A stretch of DNA of 64,000 nt from Luzula sylvatica (GCA_946800325.1 OX326961.1:16986215-17050214), one strand, 5' to 3'; shown: positions 20,846 to 33,340, counted from the first letter of the stretch. Notes: generated from the sequence alone by a model not told the origin. A program made the numbers and translations.

Positions 20846-21000
20846 AATATGCTCTCTATTTTAATTATGTTCATGAGAAAATATGGAGCACCATATATGC
20901 TGATTCAATCTGTAATGCTGACGACGTAATGATGATTCAATCAGTCATGTTCATGAAAAAATATGGAGCACCATATATGCTCTCTATTTTAATTATGTAT
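20846..21000. repeat. direct duplication around ATGGAGCACCATATATGC
   Basis: TTCATGARAAAATATGGAGC followed by ACCATATATGCT occurs twice, about 96 bp apart, along with CTCTATTTTAATTATGT. No coding function recognised. Confidence 0.6.
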
Positions 21001-21190
21001 CATGTGAGCAATAACTATTGAAGGAAGAAAATACAACAAATTAATTTTTGTATTAACAATACAAGGAAAATAATTAAAAAATAACACTCGTTAAGATTAG
21101 GGGTACGATAGGTATTGGTTAAAAAAACCTCTCTCTGCTCTCAACGCTCGAAAACAACTCTCGAAATATCAGCTCCCATAAATAAATAAA

Positions 21191-21431
21191 GGGGAGTTCT
21201 ATCATACACCCTTTCAAAAGGGTATTTTGGGTATTTAGAAAAATGTATCATAAATTTTACTTTTTATAGATATATTTTTTTTATGAACAATTCAAATTTC
21301 CTATTTAGCATATCATTTATTAATAAATACACTTGAAAATTTACTTTAAATACTCATTAATTGATAATTACTCAAAATATCCTTGAAAATGGATGTATGA
21401 TAAGCAAAAAGAGTGTATGATAGAACTCCCC
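21191..21431. mobile_element. Mutator-like MITE, 241 bp (family shared with 32797)
   Basis: TIR GGGGAGTTCTATCATACACC at the left, and the same inverted at the right. It is flanked by a perfect 9-bp duplication ATAAATAAA (21182-21190, 21432-21440). A second copy with its own 9-bp duplication is at 32797-33057. Confidence 0.95.
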
Positions 21432-22407
21432 ATAAATAAAAGTTTGTGTTTAACGTAATGATTCAATGGCATTGGTCCCATTGGCCTCTCATTTGTTGGT
21501 GGACTAGATTTTCCATGGTACCGTCCCTTCTGCCGGTCTGCGTACCAATCTTTTTAGCCGAAATGCTCTTGATTGATTGTCATGTTAACATTATTTTTTT
21601 GGTTTGTACTAAACAAGCATGGAGATTGTCCTACTATTTAAAGAAAAGAAAAAATGCAAATACATATGAATTACATGATGATTATGTTGAATGACGAATC
21701 TATTAAAGAACTATAGGGTCGGCGTCTTTCTAAATTTGTGAACGATAGTATATATATGTAATTATGTTAGTTTATTTTACGATAAATTAAAAAATTAGTT
21801 ACCGCCCTCCAAATTTTTCTAAAAATTTCTCACAACAGCCCCCAAACTTATTTCCATTGATACGGAGAAAAATCCGCCATTGTTTATGTCAATATGATCC
21901 ATATTTTGTTTGCAGAATGTTTGCTAAATCTGAACTCAAAACAATGAATAATATACAAGATCACAAAACAGATAACAAGTATGGTTAAAGCCCACTAAAC
22001 TGGCAAATCATAGCCCATGATTTTACAGCCTAATTAATCACAAGGCCCATTAAACATTCATAAATATAAAACTAGTCCCAAAACATAATCATGTCTGCTA
22101 TTAAACATTCGAAAATATAATACAACCTAGCCCCAAAACATAATCAATGTCCACTATTAAACATTCAAAATATAATACTACTAGTCCCAAACCATAATCA
22201 TGTCCACTATTATATCATTATCATACCATATAAATACTGTTTTTTTACCAAAATCTCCTCCAAAAAAAGTCCACTGTAACACGCTTCAGTTTCTTGCCCT
22301 GCACGAAATAACAAGTAAAAAAATGTATAAAAATCATGGTAAAAAACACTTTCGCCAAAAAACTAAAAATGGCAAATGAATGCTTACAAGGCACAATCGA
22401 AAGATTT

Positions 22408-24577
22408 TTAAATTTCATACCTTTTCTTCATGTTAAGTTTCCAAGAATTCAAGGTAACCCTGATTGCTTCCTCCATTGTAGCTTTTCGATTCTCCTTGAA
22501 ATTCCAAATTTCTGGTACGGGATATTTCGGTACCGGATTGTACTCTTTGATTTCCATCAATGCGGTTATAACCGCCTCGTACGCCTCGTCTCCTAGTGAC
22601 TTTTTCAACTCTTGCAATTTTTCATCTTCTTCATCGATTACCTCCTTTAATCAACAAAATAATTACAATTTAATTAACATAATTTTTGTAAAGAAAAAAG
22701 AAAAAAAAATGATGAGTATTTATTTATTTTTCTACCTTAATTGCAGATCCGTTTACAAATTCAGGCTCGAAAGGATGCCAATTTGGATTTTTAATCTCAT
22801 TTTGCCATTTTTGAACTATTATTTCGACCTCTCTTTCTACATTTGATCTACGAAACTTAATTTCGCACGCTTTCTGAAACGCCTTTTTGTTAATTTCCCC
22901 CATTCTCTTGATCCCAATAGTTATGCAGATTGATCCCTCCTCCAAACCCTGATTTTCCATCCAAAAGTCAAAACAAATAAATAAATAAATCTCAATTTAA
23001 TCCATTTTTATACCTCAATTCAAAAATAAATTGGTACTACCTTTATGAGTTCATTACGAGCTTCGTGTAATTCTTCATGGCTCCTACACTCTTTAATAAT
23101 AAGTGTTTGGTTCAAGCTCTCCATGTCCTCCAGTTCTTCGACCTTCTCTCTCAATTCCTCCTTCATGCTCTCCATTTTCGCCTTCCGTTCAGGGTCATCC
23201 TCGTGCCAAAAGCTCTCCAGTGCTGCAATGTTCTCCAGTTGGGTCTTTAACTGGTGTATCTCCAGTTCGAGATTCTGTTTTGCATGAACTTGTTTCTCCA
23301 ACTCCAAAATCTTCTTCATAGCTTCCTCTTTCTCCTCCTGAAATTAATACAAGATTTTGAGGGGCAAAATTGTAAATTCTGCAATTCTTCAATATTATCA
23401 GGGTTATATGCACAAATTTACCTTGTGCGCTTGGACGAGCTTCCAAACTTTTTCATCAGCCTTTTGTTTCTCTTTAGTTGCTAACTCAATAGACTTCAAA
23501 GACATAAAAGTTATAATTAGAATATAAACAACTAAACTAAAAACAAGTAAAAAAGTAGAAATAATTTATAAATGTATATTTTTTTATGTACCCTCATTTC
23601 TTTGGTAATTTCAGATAGGCTCCCACTTGATATTTTCTTCTCTATAAGTAACTGCAATAAATAAATTAAAAGACAAATAATTGGGTATGCATTATGGAAT
23701 ACACAATTAACAAATTTCAGGGGAATTAGTGCAAATTAACCTTTTGATTTGTTTCTTGGGCTTCCTTCATTTTTGATTCCAGTGATGCTTGAAGCTTTAA
23801 ATTCTCCTCCATTATTCCGCGCAAATGATAATTCGAAAATTTCTCCATTCTTTGCTTCTCTATATTTAAAACAAAGAAATAGTAAATAAATTATATATAT
23901 ATTTAGCAACAAATCACTATATTAAATTCTCCTAAAGCAAAACCTTCGCTGTAAATACGAAGCATTTCATCTCGTTCTTTCATATTCTTCTCAAAAACCA
24001 TTTGATTTTCCAAATATTTCCTCTCCAATTCTTGCAAATTCCTATTTTTATTCCAAATTTCATTTGCCAAGCAACTCACAACCTTATCATTCATAACTGC
24101 TTCTCCACACTGGACATCTCCAATTGGTTTCAAATCTACATTTCTCTCCAAATAATCCCGTACCGGTCCAGTACCTTCATAATCGTCTCTTTTTGCCATC
24201 CATCCATAAATCCCTTCCTTTTCGCCCCACCCTTCAAATTCTTTCTTTCCCTTGTTTTGAATTTCGAAATGGGATTGAAAATCCATTGCGTCTTTGAAAC
24301 CATACCAGTCTTTTCTGAAGTCTACGATTGCGAAACCAGTATGGCCCTTGTAGTTCCAAATTGGGCGCACTTTTAATGGGTTGAATTGGCATAATTGGGC
24401 CTTCAATTTGGTACCGCTTTCGCCCACGGGACGATTGTTTTGAATTTTTGTGGGCGTGTTTGCAAGTATGCCCATCCATGGCCAAACACAAAGGTCTGCA
24501 TCTGAATTTGAATTTGAATTCGAGCCTTCAATGGATTTTAGTTTCTTCGATGTACTTATTTCTGAGATGTCCTCCAT
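22408..24577 (-). CDS. XS/XH-domain protein, FDM/IDN2-like (RNA-directed DNA methylation)
   Basis: Seven exons on the minus strand join in frame to 543 aa: 24577-23944, 23859-23741, 23651-23592, 23493-23422, 23337-23041, 22948-22736 and 22644-22408, all with GT-AG introns. The XS domain (about residues 29-150) opens with VWPWMGILANTPT. A coiled coil rich in E/K/L fills about 175-400. The XH domain (about 408-540) holds ITIGIKRMGEI, WHPFEPEF and YNPVPKYPVPEIWNF. Family members (FDM1-5, IDN2) bind double-stranded RNA through XS, dimerise through the coiled coil and XH, and act with Pol V transcripts in RNA-directed DNA methylation in the nucleus. The N-terminal zf-XS finger seen in most members is not present here. 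Alternative end: splicing at 22421 to 22298 would finish ...MKKRARN. A likely 5'UTR intron lies just upstream. Confidence 0.93.
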
Positions 24578-24583
24578 TTTTAA

Positions 24584-25488
24584 CTGGATTATATAAGAAA
24601 GATCAAATTAAATTGGGCCCGTAAAAAGGAAAGAAGAACAAGGAACGGGTAATTTTGATTTTGTTTCAGGGAAAGAGAACTAATGTAAATTGAATGTAGT
24701 TTTTAAATGCATGGTTCCAATTTAAAAATGCACTACTCTCTAAAATGCATTTTTTTAAACTATTTGATATATATCCCCAAATTCTACACCACTATTTCTC
24801 TCAAATCAAAATCAACATAAATTGAAACCCCAAAATCCTAATATTTACATGTATGGTTCCAGTTTAAAAATGCACTGCTCTTTAAAAACTTAAGAAGCAC
24901 TGCTCTCTAAATTGGTAATTTAAAAATGTCATGCATGTTAAGAAAGAGTTCAAAATAGCTGTTTAGGTAGAGTTTAATGAACTTCAGTTTCAATTATTCG
25001 AAAGTTTGGGGGTTATTTATCTATCTTTTCCAAATTAAGATGGTGCAAGAACCATCTGAGAGGTATAAAATCAAAGAAAACAGTTCATAATCGAACGAAG
25101 TTCACGATTAAACTTCTAAAATCTGATTTATGTTCTTTGGTTCACATAAAAAATCAGTAAAACACCATGAAAACTCATCTTCCCTAAAGTTAAAACAGAA
25201 GCAAACTCCTCGAAGTGGTAGACAAAATAAATGAAGAAAAAACATCATTTCGACATTCAAAAAGCTGATTACAACCCAAAATTACACACGACATAGTAAA
25301 AACTCGAGCAAATCAAATGTCAATCCATGCATAACGAAAAAAAATTCAAAAAGGGGAAATGCTAGAGCTTATACAGCTCACGGTGAAAAACCTAGTAACA
25401 GTCTACATTTCAATCAAAAAAGGAAGGACAAAACCATCCCAAAATTAACAGATTAAAACTTACAAAATTAGGGTTATTAATCTTTTAC
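24584..25488 (-). other. probable 5'UTR intron of the XS/XH gene
   Basis: On the minus strand AAAATAG|GTAAAAG at 25488 and ATAATCCAG|TTAAAAATG at 24584 make a good donor-acceptor pair ending seven bases before the ATG. The sequence upstream of the donor (to about 25560) is a CT-rich leader (TTTCTTTCTTCTTTCTTTT) typical of plant 5'UTRs. No coding sequence was seen inside. Confidence 0.55.
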
Positions 25489-25744
25489 CTATTTTGGGGT
25501 TTGAGAAGAGAAAAAGAAAGAAGAAAGAAAGAAAGGAGTCAAAATGGAAATGAGAATAGCATGATTTCAGACAGTGAGGAGTGATCATATGAACTTTCAC
25601 ATGCATATTTACATATTTACCCTTTAAAATTTAATATTTTTAGTCCGAAGGGGCTAAAGTAAAATAACCACGAAATTGGAGGACGAAATGGCGTATCTGG
25701 CAGTGTGTACACTGTGTACTGCGGACCTGCGTTACTATTTCTGG

Positions 25745-26750
25745 TAATAGATTTTTTTTTTTATATGTAGCGTCAAAAAAAATCCTAATTTGTAAAATTA
25801 GCATCAATTTTTTTTCAATTTGTAAATATATTTTAGCCAGATATATTAGCGAAAGTAAATATATTTTTGTCCGATAACTTGCGACAGTGTTTAAACATGT
25901 TTTTTTAATGTTAATCAGAAAAAAAAACAAATTAAGTCATTTTCGTCAACTCTGTTGGCGAAAGTAAAAAATAATTTGTTTTCGCTAAAACCAATAAAAT
26001 CATAATAAATAATCATAATCATAATAATAATTATTATTATTATTAGTTTTATGGTATATTTCGTAATATTTTTTTAAATTATATTTATATGCATATTGTA
26101 ATATTATAAAAAGAATAATTTTAATCAAAATTAGCTACGATGTTGAAGTGACGTTATATCGTCCGTTTTTCGCTATCCGCTAAATTAAATGTCAGAATAT
26201 TAAGCACCGTAGACGGTATTTCAAACATTGATTTTTAAACATCACAAGAAAACTTGTAATGTCCAGAATTAATAAAAATATATAAATAAATTGTAAACTC
26301 AATATAAATATCTCAAATTTCGAACAATCATTCCACACACAAAAAAAAATCTAACAAATTAAATAAAATTCATTTTTAACATAACAGTAAAAAATAATGA
26401 TAGAATTACAAAGAATCTTACAGAAAAAAGTTCGTAAACAAGTGATGGTACGTGCATTTTCGCCAACTGGTATGATGAAATTGATTTTTTTTTCTTTGCT
26501 ACTTTCATCAACTGGGTTGGCGAAACAAAATAAAAAATATATTTAGCACTTTCGCCAGTTTGGTTGGCGGAAGTGACTCAATTAATTTTTTTTCAGATTA
26601 ACATGCAAAAAACATGTTTAACCACTTTTGTCAAATTGTTTGACGAAAGTATATTTTCGTCAAACTATTTTGCAAATTGGAAAAGTTTGATGCTAATTTT
26701 GTAAATTGGGTTTTTTTTGGAAGCTACGTATAAAAAAACGGTAAAATAAC
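25745..26750. mobile_element. large foldback/MITE-like element, about 1 kb
   Basis: The left end contains TATGTAGCGTC followed by AATTTGTAAAATTAGCATCAA; the right end carries the same inverted. The interior repeats GGCGAAAGT / ACTTTCGCCA in both orientations. TACTATTTCTGGTAA on the left flank and TACTATATTCTGGTAA on the right look like a long, degraded target duplication. It lies in the upstream region of the XS/XH gene. The superfamily is unresolved. Confidence 0.65.
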
Positions 26751-27803
26751 AATTTTGTACTATATTCTGGTAAAACTAAAATATAAAAACAACATAAGTA
26801 TAAATTATAATTATATACACAACAAAAAATTTCACATAAGTTAATAATAAAATACAAACATAAACAAGTAAATACAGTTTTGCATTATCAATGCAATGAA
26901 AATGATTCATCCAAATTTCTTTATTGTCACATGGCCAGTTAATAGAAAAAATTGTTGATTTTTCAATATAAAAGAAATGAGGAAACAAAAATGTCTACAA
27001 TTAAAAAAATTGACCTATATATCCTAGTCCATAATATTAGTTTTTAATATAAATACCTACTGATTTGTTGTACAAATATGAAATTCGACTTTAGTACAAT
27101 ATTTAATTGCGCGAGATGAAATTATAGGTAATCGATTATTAAAACTAAATATTAATTAAATATTTAATTAATATTGATTCAAGTCATCTAGACAATATAT
27201 ATCCACTGCTCTTAGACAATATATATCCATTGATAACTCTTGATGATATAGTTAGTTTCCTCCAAAGTCTTATTGTTTTAATTAATTTTTGGAAGATAAC
27301 CATAAAATATATTTATGCAACTGATTGGATGGTTACTGTATACATATATAGACATTATTAGAAGTTCATGGATTTTACGTTTTATGTCATGCTTATTCAA
27401 TTGCTAAGCATGATTTTTTTGTGAAGAACATATTTACAACAGAAACAATTCAATTAATATTATTTCCTAAATTAAATTACAACTAATTTACAAAAACGAT
27501 ATAACAATTTCAGAAAAGTGAATTAAATTAGTTACGAAAGGCAATACCTTCGCAATGCTTCGAGACAGTATAATTTGACATGGAAGAATATCAACCAAAA
27601 AAATAAATAGATAGTACGAACTGCGAAAATTAACACTAGCGTTACATTTTTTTTCTTAGTAACACACATGATAGTTTAAGATTTTGCATGATATACATGA
27701 AATTGCTTTTTGATACGAAATGTACTGAGATTTATGTATGACATTTTCTAAGATGATATATCCACTGTTTATTATAGGAATGCTTACTATATTTTTTGCT
27801 TGT
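26751..27803. other. AT-rich spacer
   Basis: No gene, RNA or clear element was recognised. ATATATCCA(C/T)TG is doubled near 27198-27230. Confidence 0.5.
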
Positions 27804-27860
27804 TAGGATTATATGATAAGGTGATAATAAAAATACATATAATATTATTAGGAAAATATT

Positions 27861-28133
27861 ATCACGACGGACAAGAGAATTTCTTGTCAATACATACAGT
27901 CAGGACGCACAAAATCGTGCGTCATGATGCAAGTGGCAAAATTTTTTTTGGAAAAGATGTGTCGTGACTCAACCCTTGAAGAGTCATGACGCACCATCAG
28001 TATAAGGCTGTTGCGTCATGACGAACCATGTTACCATCATGACAGTAAAACCAGAATCCGAATATAATTTGTCTAATGGCTAGTTTGATCAATTGTTCAT
28101 CATGATGCATCATATCTTACGTCATGACGGACT
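27861..28133. repeat. array of CGTCATGACG palindromes in U3
   Basis: About eight sites: GTGCGTCATGATGC, GAGTCATGACGCAC, TTGCGTCATGACGAAC, ACGTCATGACGGAC and partial forms. The outer half-sites GTSCGT/ACGSAC are those of the other arrays; the core is CATG. The array lies directly upstream of the TATA box at 28171. TGACG is also the half-site of TGA-type bZIP factors (established). Confidence 0.85.
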
Positions 28134-28170
28134 GTGCAAAAAAATAATATATTAGGAGGGGACTATGTGT

Positions 28171-28180
28171 TATATAAATA
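28171..28180 (+). promoter_or_regulatory. TATA box of the 28-kb LTR
   Basis: TATATAAATA, 38 bp downstream of the last palindrome. Confidence 0.65.
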
Positions 28181-28971
28181 ACTCTCCTCTTGAGTTTCTC
28201 TCACTAATTCTTTCACACTTTTTCAACACAAATTAAAAGAGAAAAACCTAGTCAAATATCTTGAGCTTAACATTCCAAACATTCTTAGCGATTATTAGAT
28301 CCACTTTCGAATACCATAACGTACGATTCCCAATTTGCGTGACCGGTCACGTTTTAGTTCATATTCAATAATTTGTAATAGGCTACTACAAGAGTTGTAA
28401 AATTCGTCATATATCGATAGAAACGTGTAAATCGATCTGGGCAAAACCTTGTCAGAGTTGATATGAGAATTCAATTGAAAATCGAAAATCGAAAATTCCA
28501 ACACGTCTCCGAAAACGTAAGTATTTGTATTCAATCGAGTCAGTCGATTGAGCAAGTACTCGGTGAGTTAAAACTACATAGCAATCTATGAAATATCTTG
28601 TGTTATTTGTTTCGGTATTGTTTTCTTTTCTCTAATTTATTTACGTTTCCGCACTTAACTTTAATTGTATATTGCTATCGCGAAAATTGGAGCTTAAGAC
28701 TAGCTATTCAATTCCCTCTAGGGGTAGAATCTGATAAGAGGAAAATAAAGCACCTTTTTGATATCTAATTTGGGGATTTTAGCCCTTTTGAATCACAATT
28801 TTATATATACAATTGTTCATATTTGAGATAACAAGAATATTTCTTCACGAAGTGTGTTTTATTGCTTAATTACAGATTTTAAGGGGTAATTCTCGGCAAT
28901 CCAAGAGTGTAGTTGTCTTCCTCTCCTCGCGCCGTTAAAATCGATATATCATACCGACCAATTCGGTACAC

Positions 28972-29227
28972 GTGTGAAGGAGAAGGCAAATAATCATCAA
29001 CATAAGAGATTGCACCAAACTCTACTCGAAAACCACTCACACAATTGCCACTCTACAGCCCCACCTACCTCACCTACCACCCCCACCTACCCTCAATCCT
29101 CTCACCCATATCTCGGCCAATGGGAAAGCCCCAATGACACTATAAATAAGACCCCAAGGCCTATGAGAAGACCCCCCGCTCCCCCCCCCCCCCCCGCTCC
29201 CCCCCTCCCCAGCTCTTCGGAGCACTT

Positions 29228-29274
<47 letters not shown>

Positions 29275-29760
29275 GCAAGTCCAAGAATCTTTCAAGATCA
29301 CGCAAGAATTACCAAGAACGAACGATAAATTCTCTAAGATCGATCACCGAATAGAAGCTCACTTCATTCGGTGAATTGGTCTACACTTCATCGAAGATCG
29401 AGTTGCGAGGATTAAGGTGGAGCTTTCTTCATCCGAATCCGCGCAAGCAAGGAGTCAAGCTTACTCTATTCCACTCGGGAGCTTTCTTCCAATTGGACTT
29501 CTTGCAAATCTCGAGTTCACTCAACCGGTACGGAGCTCTCTTCGATTGGCGAGTGGATTGGTACGAAAGGAACACGTTGTGCGAGGCGACTAGCTCACTA
29601 GCATCTCAACGCAACGAGGAAGACATCCAAGACGAGACTCGGAGCTCACTTCATCTCTCTAGGTGTTTTCTTTCCTTTTCTTGTAATTCTTGTAGTACTA
29701 ATTGAATTGGATTTGTGTAAAGAATTCTCGGTTTAATGAATCTTTAGTTTCTTGTTTACT
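28972..29760 (+). other. retroelement-like promoter and leader (probable LTR remnant)
   Basis: A CCAAT box (29117-29121), TATAAATAAG (29141-29150), a C-rich tract (29171-29210) and a (CT)n tract (29232-29270) are followed by 450 bp of unusually GC-balanced, stop-poor sequence that resembles an LTR R/U5 or leader. It matches no host protein. The palindrome array at 29907 begins about 760 bp after the TATA box, as in the copia element. LTR ends were not located. Confidence 0.45.
29232..29270. repeat. (CT)n microsatellite
   Basis: About 20 uninterrupted CT units, preceded by a C homopolymer tract. Confidence 0.95.
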
Positions 29761-29906
29761 TGAATCGAATTTTTGTTGGTGTTTTTACTTGATCTCTTAC
29801 TTTTAATTACTGCCTTGAACTTAGTTCAAATCTTTCTTAGTTCAATCTCAAATCAAACATTCAATTCAATCCTCAATTCAAATTACAAATTCTAAATCCA
29901 GAACAA

Positions 29907-30249
29907 GTTCCGTTGTAACGGAATCCAAGTCCGTTGTAACGGACCATTCGGTTTGTACCTGACTTTCAGTCTGTTGGTACTCCGTTGTAACGCACTTTAC
30001 TTCCGTTGTAACGGACTTACCAGGATTTCCACTCAAATAGATCAATACTAGTGCGTTGTAACGGAAATAGTAGTCCGTTGTAACGGATTAACCAATCCGT
30101 TGCAACGCAGTCACTGTTCGTTATAACGGACAAGTATAGTGCGTTACAACGGAGTTTCATCCGTTGTAACGGACGCTCATCTCACACTTAACGCCAGAAT
30201 TTTCACTCAAGTCCGTTGTAACGGACCCATATTCCGTTGTAACGGACTA
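29907..30249. repeat. array of 12 palindromes GTCCGTTGTAACGGAC
   Basis: Twelve copies in 343 bp, core TTGTAA (also TTGCAA, TTATAA, TTACAA). Half-sites are mostly TCCGTT/AACGGA with GTGCGTT/AACGCAC variants. Same motif family as the copia leader array, but here there is no adjacent gag or PBS. Confidence 0.9.
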
Positions 30250-31404
30250 TATTCTGGAAGAGTTCCTGCCTTTTTCTTGCTTGTTTTGATTCATAATTCG
30301 ACGCATATACTCCTCGTGGAACGAACTTTCATATTTTCCACTATAACACATATAGTTCTATACTTGTTGATTGAATCGGGTTTTCGAATGCAACGATAAT
30401 TTTACACGCCAAAAACCCGCTCATCAGAATCAAATCATAAATTCGTATTGTTGTAAGATTCTATGAAATATGAATATTAATTAGAAAATTATTTTCACGG
30501 ACATGATTTTCTAAATTAAAAAAATGTAACTTCATTGATATACTATTCTATCAATATTTTACCAAATTAAGATTTATGACCGATTAGAATCAATTTGATA
30601 AGTTAGAATTGTATAATTGCTAGATTCTAAAATTTGAATCGAGATTTTGATAATTATGTTCGTCGGACAGGAATATTGTCAATTTATTGACATGTCTAAT
30701 TGATATTATTGTACGAATACGACGATACGATAATTTAACATATAATTTATGATACGATACGAATACGACGATAAAAATAAAATTAGTTTTTTAAAGTATT
30801 CTCGCAACATAGCTAATTATATAGTATTAAATATCCCGACAATTTTTCCTTGTGTTTGTTCAATTTTTCGTAGTGTCGTAATGTTTGTTCAATTTAACGT
30901 GTATATATTTTTCTATGAACAATTCCAACAATTTTATTGCCCCGTGTCATCATATTATTCTTCCTTTTTAACTTGATAACAAAATACACTATTTGGGTCA
31001 GGATAGTATAATCATGATTAAATTTATTTATTTATTATTAAATTCCATTGGAATTTGATTGTTGTCATGAGTCTCATCAGTTAACAAAAATGATCATGAT
31101 ATGGGAACATTCAAGTTCAGTATTTTTCTTGGGAGTTTGGACCCGCTAGACCTGAAATTTCATAATAAAGCGATGCCATAATTATTTTCAATTCCGAGGT
31201 GATATTTCGTATCTTTTAGTGTTTAATATAATATTAAATAATTATATTTATATATAATCTTTACATTTTTTTTTCTCATATTTTTTTTCATATTATCTGA
31301 AAATTGTAAATTATTATCTATTTTAATTTTTCAAAAGTTATAAACGATTTAAGCAATTGATTTATTTTAATCAACCTTCCATATATTTCTAACATTTTAT
31401 TTAG
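30250..31404. other. spacer with a degraded ATACGA repeat
   Basis: 30700-30820 holds ACGAATACGACGATACGATA-type phrases and CGCAACATAGCTAATTATA. It is loosely like 53580-53705 (CCGTATCC..., CGTAACATAGCTTATTATA), so both are probably remnants of one element family. No gene seen. Confidence 0.45.
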
Positions 31405-32060
31405 GAGGATTTACGTATTTATTCTTTGTTAAATTTAAAATTACATATTTATCTTACTATAAATTAAAATATCATATTTATTCTTTTGTAAATCTAAAAT
31501 ATCATATTTGTCCAAATATTAAGAACCATCAAATTACTCCGTTAAACTTAACTGTCAACATCTTATATTACTATTTTGCCTTTCTAAAAATCCAAAACAT
31601 TATATTTATCCCTTTAAAAATAAAAATATCATATTTACTCTCTCAATAATAAAAATAACATACGTACTTTTACTCACTCGACAAGAAGAAATCACGTCCT
31701 ATAATTTAATAATATTTTTAGTTATAGTTATATTTTTTCAACAAATTTTTATTTTTAACATTTTTTTTCTGACATTTGAGATTGTTTGAATGATTATCTA
31801 TGAAATTACCTTGTTATATTTTTTGGGTAAATATGATATTATTATTCTTAAAAAGGTAAATATGATAATTTGGATTTTAGAAGCGTAAATATATAAAGGG
31901 TAAAATAGTCGAACTTTAATTTTAACGGAAAAATTGAATGGTTTTCAATTTTAGGATAATAAGATATTTTAGATTTATGAAAGACTAAATATGATATTTT
32001 AATTTTAAAAATAATAAATATGTAATTTTAAGTTTAAGATAGGTAAATATGTAAATCCTC
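31405..32060. mobile_element. foldback MITE, about 656 bp
   Basis: GAGGATTTACGTATTTAT at the left and, inverted, GAGGATTTACATATTTAC at the right, with the match continuing through AAATTTAAAATTACATATTTAT. Flanks TTTTATTTA and TTTTCATTTA suggest a degraded duplication of about 9 bp. Confidence 0.75.
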
Positions 32061-32646
32061 TTTTCATTTATCATATATACTAAACTAATAGTACATAAAA
32101 AATAAACAATAAATTATGCCCATTATATATATCTCGACAGAAAAATGTTATATTTTAACATCTAGTTGTATTGTTTATTGTTTATTGTTTATTAACTAGA
32201 AATAAATTTGTATTAAAATTAAATAGTATATTTTTTGGTTACTATTTTTCTCTCACGAGAGAAACTAGTTGCGGTTAAAAACTATAAACTTTGAAAATAT
32301 ATATCTTGTTAATAATATTATGTCAACAGTTAGTTTTATTGTACATTCATTGTTAACAAAATTAGATGATAAAATTATATTTTTCGGTTAAGATATTTTT
32401 TTACCACCTGATTTTAGTTGCTAATTTTAATTTTAAAAATTAATTTTACTAACAATAAATAGACATTAAAATGGCATCCAAAATTCGGGGTGTACACTCC
32501 AACTCGTCCAATACGGATCGACCCGACCCTTTTTTGCGGGGTTTGTGTCTGTTGAGTCGGATCCGCGTTGGGACATCGAGAAATCTGGAAGTATGGGTCT
32601 GGTTACGGATTTGGAATTAAAATACCGTATTAACCCATTTTAAAAA
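32061..32646. other. AT-rich spacer with a short GC-rich remnant
   Basis: Around 32490-32620 a GGGGTGTACACTCCAACTCG...GGATCGACCCGACCC phrase looks like one end of a hAT-like element of the GGGTGT type. No partner end was found. Confidence 0.35.
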
Positions 32647-33340
32647 TGGTATGTATGAACTAGATTAATATGGATGTAAAATAAAATAAAAACTTATAAT
32701 GAATATATTTCTTTAATTTTTACAATTAAATTTTAAAAAATAATATTAATATATGTTTTATGTTTTATGTTTTATAATATTACATATTAAGTTATTGGGG
32801 AGTTCTATCATATACCCATTTTAAAAAGGTATTTTGGCTATTTTAGCAATTAATTATATTTGTAAAAGATGTATCATAAAATTTATCTTTTATGGGAATT
32901 TTTGTTTAAATGAACAACAAAGAATTCCAATTTAGTTCAACATTAATTGATAAATATACCTGAGACCTTACCTTAAATATTCATAAATTGATAATTACTC
33001 CAAATACCCTTGAAAATGGACGTATGATAAGGGAAATTGTGTATGATAAAAGCCCCCTAAGTTATTAATATCTCTATATAAACTTTTTGTTTTCAATTGC
33101 ATTCACATTTGATCATGTAATTTTGTGTGAAATGATAAACAATTAAATAAACTAAACATGGTGTAAATTAAGAGACTCTTAAATGATTACAAAGAAAAAT
33201 ATGTATAAAAAATAAATGATTAATCAATAGTCCAAGATTTTCCCCATATCATAATATAATTGTTGACATGAAAATGACGATGTGATACGAGAAAATTGCA
33301 CAAAATTTGATTCCAAACAAGAACATGGATAAATTAAACA
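32647..33340 (-). mobile_element. Helitron remnant (same family as 34702), interrupted by a MITE
   Basis: GGTATGTATGAACTAGATTA and the following 300 bp, including TTCACATTTGATCATGTAA and GATGTGATACGAGAAAATTG, align with the Helitron copies at 34.7 and 40.7 kb. The 3' end is missing, so this is a 5'-side fragment. Confidence 0.6.
32797..33057. mobile_element. Mutator-like MITE, 261 bp, second copy of the 21191 family
   Basis: Left end GGGGAGTTCTATCATATACC, right end inverted. It has a perfect 9-bp duplication TAAGTTATT (32788-32796, 33058-33066). It is nested in the Helitron remnant and so is younger than it. Confidence 0.93.

Larger units (their letters stand above)
27804..28741 (+). mobile_element. 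degraded LTR related (inverted) to the 13.8-kb solo LTR
   Basis: Begins TGTTAGGATTATATG. The stretch 28338-28610, read on the minus strand, aligns with 13990-14245 of the solo LTR. Shared phrases are GTAGYTTTAACTCACC, GATCGATTTACACG, TAGCCTATTACA and CGTGAYCGGTCACG. The TATA box TATATAAATA is on the + strand at 28171. Ends are decayed and no duplication was found, so the limits are approximate. Confidence 0.75.

Noticed and set aside
29376..29705. Host gene of 109 codons
   Set aside because: No domain. It sits downstream of an LTR-like promoter and next to the palindrome array, so it is more likely a retroelement leader.
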